A model generated the notes under the pieces. It had not been told where the DNA came from and searched no databases. It saw only the letters and a list, made by a program, of their open reading frames with translations. Positions 5,996 to 12,293 of a stretch of DNA of 12,324 nt are shown here, in pieces. Position 1 is the first letter of the stretch; each line of letters starts with the position of its first letter. This stretch comes from Bacteroidales bacterium (GTDB lineage: Bacteria; Bacteroidota; Bacteroidia; Bacteroidales; Bacteroidaceae). The position numbers were made by a program, and so were the translations under genes. The stretch lies in NCBI GenBank assembly GCA_004555425.1, contig SFID01000108.1, forward strand, positions 1-12,324, read 5' to 3'.

Positions 5996-6754
5996 TTAGT
6001 GCAACGTGAAGGCGTCGGCGTCGCGCAGGAAAGGGAAGCGCGTGCGCACCTCGCGCACTTTGTCAATGTCCAGGTCAATGGTCGCGCTGCCTGTCTGCTC
6101 GTCCATACGGAGCAACTCCGTGCCATCGGGAGCGTAGACGGCCGATTGGCCATTGTATGTCAGACGTCCGTCAGCACCTGTGCGGTTGACGCCGACGACA
6201 TAGCATTGGTTTTCGATGGCGCGGGCACAGAGGAGGGCCGACCAAGCCTGAATGCGCGACTGGGGCCAGTTGGCCACGTAGATTAGCACGTCGTAGTCGT
6301 CGTGGCAACGCGAGAAGGCGGGGAAGCGCAGGTCGTAGCACACCAGCGGCCGTAGGCGCAGATCGCCTACGAGGCAGGTGGCGCTGTCCAGACCAGCCGT
6401 GTAGTGCTGGTCTTCGCCACCATAGGAGAAGAGGTGGCGCTTGTCGTAGCGCAAGCGGCATTGCCCGTGGTCGTAGAGGAAGCAGCGGTTGAAGGATTGG
6501 CCATTGCTGTGCACGGGCAGCGAACCCAGGATGGCGCATTCGTGTTGGCGCGATGTCGCCTCCATCCATTGCCGCCCCTCTTGGGCTGCTGCGAAGGTCT
6601 GTGGCGTGGGCTGCATATCGAATCCCGTGGCCCACATTTCGGGAAGGATATATAGGTCGGTCTGAGGATGACGGAGGAGTTCCGCTTGGGCGGCTGCGAT
6701 ATTGGCAGAGGCATCCCGCCGCTGGATGTCCAGTTGGATGAGTACGGTTTTCAA
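5996..6754 (-). CDS. Carbon-nitrogen hydrolase, YafV/Nit2-like omega-amidase (252 aa)
   Basis: A nitrilase-superfamily amidohydrolase. The catalytic triad is in place: Glu39 in LPEMWATGF, Lys105 in RYDKRHLFSYGGED and Cys139 in LVCYDLRFP; the second conserved Glu is E114. The motif set and the ~250-residue length match YafV and Nit2-type omega-amidases, which hydrolyse alpha-ketoglutaramate or alpha-ketosuccinamate to the keto acid and ammonia in the cytoplasm, a repair step after transamination of glutamine or asparagine. The substrate is inferred from family resemblance. The start is TTG at 6752-6754: the sequence begins KTVLIQLDIQRRDASANI, the expected N-terminal beta strand, and the first internal Met is residue 40, inside the catalytic Glu motif. 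The upstream 233 bases hold the palindrome array and the phosphorylase terminator. No promoter of its own was found. Confidence 0.88.
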   Translation of the reverse strand: MKTVLIQLDIQRRDASANIAAAQAELLRHPQTDLYILPEMWATGFDMQPTPQTFAAAQEGRQWMEATSRQHECAILGSLPVHSNGQSFNRCFLYDHGQCRLRYDKRHLFSYGGEDQHYTAGLDSATCLVGDLRLRPLVCYDLRFPAFSRCHDDYDVLIYVANWPQSRIQAWSALLCARAIENQCYVVGVNRTGADGRLTYNGQSAVYAPDGTELLRMDEQTGSATIDLDIDKVREVRTRFPFLRDADAFTLH

Positions 6755-6771
6755 TGATTCCTTTTGCTTAC

Positions 6772-6880
6772 GGGGCGCTTTGCTACCCTAGTTTCAACGG
6801 TTGCTGCGCTCCCTAGTTTCAAGTTTCAACGGAAGCCTGCGGCTTCCTGGATTCAACGCAGCCTGCGGCTGCTAGTTCAA
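6772..6880 (+). repeat. Array of short palindromes with constant linker (array 2)
   Basis: Same family and strand as array 1. The linkers are TAGTTTCAACG, TAGTTTCAAGTTTCAACG, TGGATTCAACG and TAGTTCAATAG. The variable hairpins are GTTGCTGCGCTCCC (6800), GAAGCCTGCGGCTTCC (6832) and CAGCCTGCGGCTGC (6859). The duplicated GTTTCAA in one linker looks like slippage. It sits between the phosphorylase terminator and the hydrolase start. Confidence 0.75.
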
Positions 6881-6927
6881 TAGTCTTGGAGGCGCGGAAA
6901 GAGTTGCCGTGTCTCCCTGCACCAAAG

Positions 6928-6962
6928 CCAAGAGGCCGCGGTGAGACACCGCAGCCTCTTGG
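6928..6962 (-). terminator. Hairpin terminator of the purine nucleoside phosphorylase gene
   Basis: CCAAGAGGC and CGCGGTG pair with CACCGC and GCCTCTTGG around AGA, a long GC-rich stem with one mismatch. It lies 25 bases past the minus-strand stop at 6988. The trailing T-run on the minus strand is weak (CTTTGG), so termination may be partial. Confidence 0.65.
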
Positions 6963-6987
6963 TGATGATTTCGGATTCTTCAAACTT

Positions 6988-7797
6988 CTATCCGCGGCGA
7001 ATCATCTCGCGGAAAATCTCGGCCATAAGAGGTTGCACGGCGTTGGCGGCGCGCTGCACTTCCTCGTGGCTCACCTCAACAATTTTGCCCTCCACGCCGA
7101 GGTCCGTAATGATACTTACGCCGAAGACACGCATACCGCAGTGGCGCGCCACGATAACCTCGGGCACGGTGCTCATACCTACGGCATCGCCGCCAAGGAT
7201 GCGGTACATCTTATACTCAGCCGGTGTTTCGTAGGTCGGACCTTGTGTGCCGACATAGACACCTTCGACCACCTTGATGCCCTTTTCCTTGGCAATCTCG
7301 CGGGCCTGGGCAAGCAGTTTGCGGTCATAGGCCTCGCTCATATCGGGGAAGCGCGGGCCCGTGGGGAAGTTGGGGCCGTGGAGCGGGTGTTCGGGCATAA
7401 AGTTAATGTGGTCGGTGATGAGCATGAGGTCGCCGATTTCAAAGTCGGGGTTCATACCGCCCGCGGCATTGCTGACAAAGAGGGTCTGAATGCCCAGTTC
7501 GTGCATCACGCGCACGGGGAAGGTCACCTCCTTCATATTATAGCCTTCGTAGAAATGAAAGCGGCCTTCGAGCGCCATCACTTCCTTGCCGCCCAGCCGT
7601 CCGAAAATCAGGCGGCCGCTATGGCCCTCGACCGTTGATACGGGGAAATGCGGGATGTCGGCATAGGGGAAACTGTCAATGACTTCTATCTCTGCGGCCA
7701 GGCGTCCCAGGCCCGTTCCCAGAACGATGGCGGTGGTGGGGTGAACGTTGGTGTGCTGCTTAATCCAGGCAGCGGTTTCCTGAATGGGTTGTAACAT
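6988..7797 (-). CDS. punA: Purine nucleoside phosphorylase (269 aa)
   Basis: A trimeric-type purine nucleoside phosphorylase, which cleaves purine (deoxy)nucleosides with phosphate to give the base and (deoxy)ribose-1-phosphate in cytoplasmic purine salvage. Family motifs: GTGLG (27-31, phosphate loop), GRFHFYEGY (78-86, H81), VSNAAGGMNP (108-117, N110), GPNFPTGPRFPDMS (141-154), TQGPTYETPAE (184-194, E190), MSTVPEVIVARHCG (208-221) and SHEEV (243-247, H244). The base-binding Asn of mammalian enzymes (human Asn243) aligns with Asp232 in SIITDLG, which may alter base specificity. The start ATG (7795-7797) begins MLQPIQETAAW; the open frame continues upstream to 7938 but that part is lpxK in another frame. 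The gene overlaps the end of lpxK by 38 bases, so translation is probably coupled. A hairpin terminator follows. Confidence 0.93.
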   Translation of the reverse strand: MLQPIQETAAWIKQHTNVHPTTAIVLGTGLGRLAAEIEVIDSFPYADIPHFPVSTVEGHSGRLIFGRLGGKEVMALEGRFHFYEGYNMKEVTFPVRVMHELGIQTLFVSNAAGGMNPDFEIGDLMLITDHINFMPEHPLHGPNFPTGPRFPDMSEAYDRKLLAQAREIAKEKGIKVVEGVYVGTQGPTYETPAEYKMYRILGGDAVGMSTVPEVIVARHCGMRVFGVSIITDLGVEGKIVEVSHEEVQRAANAVQPLMAEIFREMIRRG

Positions 7798-8842
7798 AGT
7801 CGTGTATCGTTTGATGAAAGGTTTCGGAGGGTGAGAGAGCATCCTGATGGAGCATTTCCACGTGAATGGGCAGGACGTAGAGTTTCCTGACGAGGCCAGG
7901 CGACAACTGCTGTCGTAGGGCGGCGAGGCGCGCAGCATCTTTCGCGGTGGTCACTACGCAGTCCACGCTTTCTGCTTGGCGATGAATTTCTGCCAAGTCC
8001 TTGTCGGAAAAATTGTGGTGGTCGCCAAAGGAGAGGGCCTTGACGGCTTCGAAGCGCCGCTGTACTTCTTCGACAAACATTTCGGCTTTGGCGATGCCGC
8101 TCAGAGCCAGTGCGCTGGTTGGGCGAGGCTGAGCGGCGCACACCTCGGGAGAGAAGGGTTGCAGGTTGCCGTAGCAGACGTGGCTGAAACAGACGCGCTG
8201 ATGCGAATCGGGGGAAAGGCGATGTGCAATGCGTGTGCAATCCTCGCAACTGAGGTCGGCGGGACATTTCGTGACGATGATGATGTCTGCGCGCCTTGCT
8301 CCGCTGCGCCATTCCCGCAGACGGCCCGCCGGAACCACGTAGTCGTCCACATACATTCGGGCATAATCGGTCAGCAGGATGTACAGGCCAGCCTTCACAT
8401 AGCGATGTTGGAAGGCATCGTCAAGGACCACGACATCAGGCCTAGCCTTGCGGTTTGCGCTTTCCGCCAATAGGCGTTGAATGCCTTGCACTCGGTCTTC
8501 GCATACGTAGCATTGGGCGGCCTGGCCAAGGCTTTGCTGCATCTGCCAGGGCTCGTCGCCGCATTCCCATGCGCTTTGGCAATCGGCCACCTTGCGGAAT
8601 CCATGGGTCTTTCGACCATATCCGCGCGAGAGGGTGGCCACCTGCATTCCCCAACCATGGAGCAGGCGCACGAGATATTCGGTGTGGGGCGTCTTGCCTG
8701 TGCCGCCGAGCGACAGATTGCCTATGCAGATTATCGGCAGGCCGAAGCGCGTGCTGCGCAATACACCCCAATCAAACAGGGCATTGCGAAGGGCCATCAC
8801 GGCGCCGTAGGGGAAGGCGATGATTGTGCGAAGCGGATTCAC
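7760..8842 (-). CDS. lpxK: Tetraacyldisaccharide 4'-kinase LpxK (360 aa)
   Basis: LpxK uses ATP to phosphorylate the 4' position of the tetraacyldisaccharide-1-phosphate to form lipid IVA, the sixth step of lipid A synthesis, at the inner membrane. Residues 3-22 (PLRTIIAFPYGAVMALRNAL) form the amphipathic N-terminal helix typical of the family. The P-loop is GNLSLGGTGKTPH (41-53), SRGYGRK follows at 72-78, and VVVLDDAFQHR (Walker B-like and catalytic region) lies near 137-147. RSGARRADIIIVTK and FGDHHNFSDKDL are further family motifs. The length fits Bacteroidetes members. The start is GTG (8840-8842): an in-frame TAG lies two codons upstream and the next Met is residue 16, within the N-terminal helix. 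The end overlaps the phosphorylase gene by 38 bases. A MITE-like element separates it from sppA, usually its direct upstream neighbour in Bacteroidales. Confidence 0.95.
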   Translation of the reverse strand: MNPLRTIIAFPYGAVMALRNALFDWGVLRSTRFGLPIICIGNLSLGGTGKTPHTEYLVRLLHGWGMQVATLSRGYGRKTHGFRKVADCQSAWECGDEPWQMQQSLGQAAQCYVCEDRVQGIQRLLAESANRKARPDVVVLDDAFQHRYVKAGLYILLTDYARMYVDDYVVPAGRLREWRSGARRADIIIVTKCPADLSCEDCTRIAHRLSPDSHQRVCFSHVCYGNLQPFSPEVCAAQPRPTSALALSGIAKAEMFVEEVQRRFEAVKALSFGDHHNFSDKDLAEIHRQAESVDCVVTTAKDAARLAALRQQLSPGLVRKLYVLPIHVEMLHQDALSPSETFHQTIHDYVTTHSGNRCLD

Positions 8843-8892
8843 AGGCTAGAGAAGGGTTTCTTTTTTTGTTTGCGAGGCATACCTACCATATA

Positions 8893-9061
8893 TATAGGTA
8901 GGTTTTATAAATTAGTTTCAATGGAAGGTAGGGTTTCTATTCTGCTTGGATGTCTTCACGCCTCTCGCGCCGTATCTTTTTGTTTTTCATTCAGTCACGT
9001 AGCCATCTACGGCACGATAGCCGCGAATCCATCGCAAGCTAATTTATAGAACCTACCTATA
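8893..9061 (-). mobile_element. MITE-like element C between sppA and lpxK
   Basis: Same family as A and B in the opposite orientation. The terminal inverted repeats extend to TATAGGTAGGTTTTATAAATTAG-like ends (8893-8915 and 9039-9061). The body (8916-9038) matches the reverse complement of A, except for an internal loss of about 26 bases removing half of the GCGTAGC hairpin. The element ends seven bases short of the sppA stop codon (9068-9070) and starts about 50 bases before the lpxK start. No ORF. It lies between two genes that otherwise look like one operon. Confidence 0.8.
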
Positions 9062-9067
9062 GGTATA

Positions 9068-10831
9068 CTAGTCAAGATGCGGGTCGAACATGATGCGCGC
9101 CTGAAGCGACGGGCGGTTGCCAATCTGATTGACAAAATGGAGGGGCGCATAGTAGGTGCCGAGGGCGGTGCGCAGGCGGCCTTCCAGATAGTGATTGCCC
9201 CAAGACGTTTGCTGCAACTGCTCCAACCACGTGAGCGGTGTGGGATAGCTGTCCACGCCATACTCCTTCGTCTTGGCGAGTTTGGCTGCCTTTGCGATGG
9301 CATCGTTGAGAGAGCCGAGTTGGTCAACGAGTTTGAGGTTCAGGGCCTGCTGTCCTGTCCACACACGTCCCTGAGCGATGCTATCAACGTCGGCAACGCT
9401 GAGTTTGCGACCATCAGCCACGCGCGAGAGGAAGAGGTCGTAGCCGCGCTCTACGTATGCCTGCATGGCACCAGCCTCACTCGGCGAGAGCGGACGGCCC
9501 AGCGCACCAAAGTCTGCGCTTTCGCTGGTCTTAACCACGTCGAAATGGAGGCCCAACTTGTCGGTGAGCAGTGCGGTGGGGTCGGGCACGAGGCCGAAGA
9601 TGCCGATGCTGCCCGTCAGAGTGGTTGGTTCGGCCACGATATAGTCTGCGCCGCACGACATATAATAGCCGCCCGATGCTGCCAGTCCACCCATAGAAAC
9701 CACTACGGGCTTTTTCTTCTTCAACTGTTGGATGGCGCGCCACATCTGCTCGGAAGCGTAGGCGCTGCCACCGCCCGAATTGATGCGCAATACTACGGCC
9801 TTGATGTCGTCGTCCTGTGCCAGTTCGTCCAGGTCTTTGATGACTTGTTCGCCCACGATTTCGTGGCTTCCGCCCATGCTGTTCGTATTGGGTATGTCCA
9901 CGATGTCGCCAAAGGCATAATATACAGCGATGCGGTTGTCGCTTGAATTACCTTCTTCATACATGGCCAAATCTGCGGGAGTGATGAGTTGCACCGTTTC
10001 CTCGCCGCTCTTCTTGCGCAGTTCATCGCGAACCTGATCGATATAGGCCAGTTTGTCGGCCAGTTTGGTATTAAGATAAGCACGGGGGTCGCTCAACATC
10101 ACATATCCATTGGCATATTCTTCCATCTGTTGGGTGGTCAGGTTGCGCGAGGTGGCCACATCCTTGACCATATTCTGCCAAACGTCTTGCAGGAATGCCG
10201 AAACCTGCTCGCGGTTGGCGGGACTCATTTCTGTTTCGGTAAAGGGTTCGACGGCGCTCTTGAACTTTCCGACGCGGAACACCTGCATCTTGATGCCCAC
10301 CTTCTCCAGCAGGTCTTTGTAGAACATAGGTTGGGAGGAGAGGCCGTGCCAATCAATCATGCCCGAGGGGTTCACCCACAACTGGTCGGCCACGCTGGCC
10401 ACATAGTATGCGCCCTGCGAATACTGATCGCCATAGGCCAGGACGAACTTCTTGCTCTTCTTGAAATCCACAAGAGCCTTGCGGATTTCTTGGAGGGAGG
10501 CCACGTCGGTGCTGACGGCGCCGCCTTCGATGTAGATGCCCTTCACGCGCTCGTCGGTCTTGGCCACGCGAATGGCTGTCAGAATCTGGTCAAGCCCCTG
10601 CTTGTCCATGTCCACGATACCCATGAAGCGGGCCATCGGGTCGTCGGCCGTCTGCTCTTCAATGACGCCGTTGAGGCGCAGATGTAGCACAGCGCCGTCT
10701 TCAAGGGGCACTTGCGTTTCGCCAATGCTCATCATGGCGACAAACATTATCACGCTGAGAATTGTGGAAAAGAAGGACACAATCATCGTACCCACGATGA
10801 CGGCGGCTACTTGTTTTAGAAAATCTTTCAT
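9068..10831 (-). CDS. sppA: Signal peptide peptidase SppA, 67K type (587 aa)
   Basis: A membrane-anchored serine protease of the ClpP/crotonase-like fold that degrades cleaved signal peptides in the periplasm. The N-terminus has one transmembrane anchor (residues ~8-35). Two tandem SppA repeats follow, N-terminal (~45-290) and C-terminal (~298-530), as in the long E. coli-type protein. The catalytic pair is Lys191 in GKFKSAVEPF (first half) and Ser386 in GGLAASGGYY (second half). RINSGGGSAYASE (349-361) is the conserved substrate-binding strand. The start ATG is at 10829-10831 (MKDFLKQVAAVIVGT); the frame is open to 10900 but the earlier codons read intergenic repeats. It heads the sppA-lpxK-phosphorylase block. 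No Bacteroidetes -7 motif was found in the 200 bases upstream, which hold GGAGTTTG repeats and a MITE fragment. Confidence 0.95.
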   Translation of the reverse strand: MKDFLKQVAAVIVGTMIVSFFSTILSVIMFVAMMSIGETQVPLEDGAVLHLRLNGVIEEQTADDPMARFMGIVDMDKQGLDQILTAIRVAKTDERVKGIYIEGGAVSTDVASLQEIRKALVDFKKSKKFVLAYGDQYSQGAYYVASVADQLWVNPSGMIDWHGLSSQPMFYKDLLEKVGIKMQVFRVGKFKSAVEPFTETEMSPANREQVSAFLQDVWQNMVKDVATSRNLTTQQMEEYANGYVMLSDPRAYLNTKLADKLAYIDQVRDELRKKSGEETVQLITPADLAMYEEGNSSDNRIAVYYAFGDIVDIPNTNSMGGSHEIVGEQVIKDLDELAQDDDIKAVVLRINSGGGSAYASEQMWRAIQQLKKKKPVVVSMGGLAASGGYYMSCGADYIVAEPTTLTGSIGIFGLVPDPTALLTDKLGLHFDVVKTSESADFGALGRPLSPSEAGAMQAYVERGYDLFLSRVADGRKLSVADVDSIAQGRVWTGQQALNLKLVDQLGSLNDAIAKAAKLAKTKEYGVDSYPTPLTWLEQLQQTSWGNHYLEGRLRTALGTYYAPLHFVNQIGNRPSLQARIMFDPHLD

Positions 10832-10845
10832 ATATAATGCGTAGT

Positions 10846-10869
10846 TTGGAGTTTGGTACTTGGAGTTTG
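10846..10869. repeat. TTGGAGTTTG direct repeat upstream of sppA
   Basis: Two exact TTGGAGTTTG copies (10846-10855 and 10860-10869) with a period of 14, beginning 15 bases upstream of the sppA start codon. They would be in the sppA leader if transcription starts upstream. Function unknown. Confidence 0.6.
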
Positions 10870-10901
10870 TATTGGTTGGGGCGCCCCCAATGGAAATCAA
10901 T

Positions 10902-10939
10902 ATAGGTAGGTTCTATAAAGTAGTTTCTATGGAAGGTAG
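10902..10939 (-). mobile_element. Truncated MITE-like element E
   Basis: TATAGGTAGGTTCTATAAAGTAG followed by TTTCTATGGAAGGTAG aligns with the first ~40 bases of element C. Homology stops there and palindrome array 3 begins directly. The other end is absent between xth and sppA. It is a fragment or a partial deletion. Confidence 0.6.
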
Positions 10940-11034
10940 CCGCTGGCTGCGTTGACACGAGGCAGCCGCTGGCTTGCGTTGAGGCTTGAAACCGGCGGCG
11001 CAGCGTGCATCGGAATAAGGAGGCGCAGCGACCG
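10940..11034 (-). repeat. Array of short palindromes with constant linker (array 3)
   Basis: On the minus strand, starting directly after the xth stop codon, units resemble arrays 1 and 2: GCGGTCGCTGCGCC, a diverged middle part, GGTTTCAAGCCTCAACG, then CAAGCCAGCGGCTGCC, TGTCAACG and CAGCCAGCGGCTACC. The hairpins follow xth and may act as its transcript end or an mRNA stabiliser. More decayed than the other two arrays. Confidence 0.55.
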
Positions 11035-11793
11035 CTATTTCGCCCGAAGCACCACCTCAACGGGACAGTGGTCCGAACCGAATATTTCGGTATGGATGGT
11101 CGCCGATTCCAACAGCGGGCGCAGGGCTTCGCTCACCACGAAATAGTCAATGCGCCAGCCTGCATTCTTCTCGCGAGCGCGGAATCGGTAACTCCACCAC
11201 GAATAGATGTCCGTTTGGTCGGGATAGAAATGGCGGAAGGTGTCCACAAAACCTGCATCCAAGAGTTGCTGGAAACCTTCGCGCTCCTCGTCGGTGAAAC
11301 CGGCATTTTTGCGGTTGGACTTCGGGTTTTTGAGGTCGATTTCGCGGTGCGCCACATTGAGGTCGCCGCAGAGCACAACGGGCTTGCGTGTTTCCAACTC
11401 TTTGAGATAGGCACGCAGGTCCTTGTCCCATTGCTGGCGGTAGTCGAGGCGGCGTAGGCCGTCCTGCGAATTGGGCACGTAGGCCGTCACGAGGTAGAAG
11501 TCTTCGTACTCGGCCGTGATGATGCGGCCCTCGTGGTCGTGAAGGTCAATGCCCAGACCATAGGTAACGCTCAGCGGATGGCGGCGCGTGAATATTGCAG
11601 TGCCCGAATAGCCTTTTTTATCGGCGTAGTTCCAATAGGTTTCGTAGCCCTCCAAGGCCAGGTCAATCTGTCCAGCCTGTAATTTCGTTTCCTGAAGGCA
11701 GACAACATCCGCATCAAGGGCTGCGATAGATTCGTAGAATCCCTTGCCCACACAGGCCCTTAGCCCATTGACGTTCCAAGATATGAGTTTCAT
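11035..11793 (-). CDS. xth: Exodeoxyribonuclease III (252 aa)
   Basis: A cytoplasmic AP endonuclease and 3'-5' exonuclease of the exonuclease III/APE1 family acting in base-excision repair. The catalytic and metal-binding residues are all visible: Asn7 in SWNVNGLRA, Glu35 in CLQETK, Tyr105 in TAYVPNS, Asp144 and Asn146 in CGDLNVAH, and Asp241-His242 in GSDHCPVEV. YSWWSYRFRAREKNAGWRIDY (197-217) is the conserved DNA-contacting segment. The length is normal for the family. The start is the ATG at 11791-11793, giving the expected MKLISWNVNG. Downstream the stop runs straight into palindrome array 3. Upstream lies a decayed MITE-like element (11803-11965) and a possible -7 motif TAAGTTTG at 11995-12002, which would give a ~190-base leader. 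Confidence 0.95.
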   Translation of the reverse strand: MKLISWNVNGLRACVGKGFYESIAALDADVVCLQETKLQAGQIDLALEGYETYWNYADKKGYSGTAIFTRRHPLSVTYGLGIDLHDHEGRIITAEYEDFYLVTAYVPNSQDGLRRLDYRQQWDKDLRAYLKELETRKPVVLCGDLNVAHREIDLKNPKSNRKNAGFTDEEREGFQQLLDAGFVDTFRHFYPDQTDIYSWWSYRFRAREKNAGWRIDYFVVSEALRPLLESATIHTEIFGSDHCPVEVVLRAK

Positions 11794-11802
11794 AATTTTT
11801 CA

Positions 11803-11965
11803 GGTAGATGCTATAAAGGTAGGATTCCCAAGCCGCTTGGGTGTCGTCACTTCTCTCGCACTGCATCTTTTTGTTTCTCTCTCGGACATGCTGCCTGCTA
11901 TGCTCGCTCACGAAAAACAAGAACCTACGGCACGATAGCCGAAAACGCACCACAAGCTGATTTTG
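11803..11965 (-). mobile_element. Decayed MITE-like element D
   Basis: The body (CCAAGCCGCTTGGGTGTCGTCAC, CTCTCGCACTGCATCTTTTTG, CTACGGCACGATAGCC) aligns with element C and with the reverse complement of A, in the same orientation as C. Both terminal repeats are degraded: GGTAGATGCTATAAAG on the left and CACAAGCTGATTTTGCGG on the right. It lies in the leader of xth. Confidence 0.6.
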
Positions 11966-12123
11966 CGGAATCTTCCTTCCATGAAATTGAACCACAAACT
12001 TACGAAAAACTTTTTGCTTGCAACGACTTTGCTCCTGATTTTGTGGAAAGGGGACGAATTTTGGGAGATTCTTAGCAGTTTCCAAAGGGAGGCTGAGGGA
12101 ATTTTCCAACCACAAAAAAGCGC
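11966..12123. other. Intergenic stretch between the decayed element and the right repeat
   Basis: AT-rich and without a confident gene. On the minus strand TAAGTTTG (11995-12002) fits the -7 consensus, with TTG at 12021-12023 as a poor -33, a weak candidate promoter for xth. A plus-strand open frame from the ATG at 11981 to 12154 encodes a hydrophobic N-terminus, but it runs into the repeat and is probably fortuitous. Confidence 0.4.
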
Positions 12124-12173
12124 GCCTCGTAATATAACACATCCAGAGCCCTAGGGTGTGCAAAACTCGTCTT

Positions 12174-12205
12174 TTAACATTTCGCAGAGTGTTGCGATAT
12201 GTTAA
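12174..12205. promoter_or_regulatory. Palindrome upstream of right promoter (possible operator)
   Basis: TTAACATTTCGC (12174-12185) and GCGATATGTTAA (12194-12205), one mismatch, around AGAGTGTT. Relative to the left copy only one central base differs. It ends five bases before the -33 element. Confidence 0.55.
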
Positions 12206-12210
12206 ATGGA

Positions 12211-12242
12211 TTTGCATTTCGGCGGAAAATGTATTATCTTTG
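12211..12242 (+). promoter_or_regulatory. Outward Bacteroidetes promoter (right)
   Basis: TTTG (12211-12214), a 20-base spacer and TATCTTTG (12235-12242) match the Bacteroidetes consensus. Spacing and bases are the same as in the left copy. It reads out of the window to the right. Confidence 0.85.
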
Positions 12243-12252
12243 TACTAGCGAA

Positions 12253-12293
12253 GAGGAAAGAGCCCGAAACACGGGGTTCTTTCCTCTTTTTTT
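12253..12293 (+). terminator. Intrinsic terminator/attenuator hairpin directly after the right promoter
   Basis: GAGGAAAGAGCCC pairs with GGGTTCTTTCCTC (13 bp, one G-T pair) around a loop containing ACAC, followed by seven Ts (12287-12293). It begins about five bases after the predicted start, so a ~45-nt RNA or an attenuated leader is expected. Confidence 0.8.

Noticed and set aside
5884..6153. N-terminal extension of the PstS-like protein
   Set aside because: The upstream part overlaps the end of the hydrolase gene in another frame and reads as low-complexity shadow; the signal peptide begins at the ATG at 5883.
7798..7938. N-terminal extension of the purine nucleoside phosphorylase
   Set aside because: This stretch is lpxK in another frame, and the family N-terminus begins at MLQPIQETAAW.
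11981..12154. Small membrane peptide (ATG at 11981, hydrophobic N-terminus)
   Set aside because: The frame runs into the right inverted repeat, has no promoter on the plus strand, and lies in the leader of xth on the other strand.
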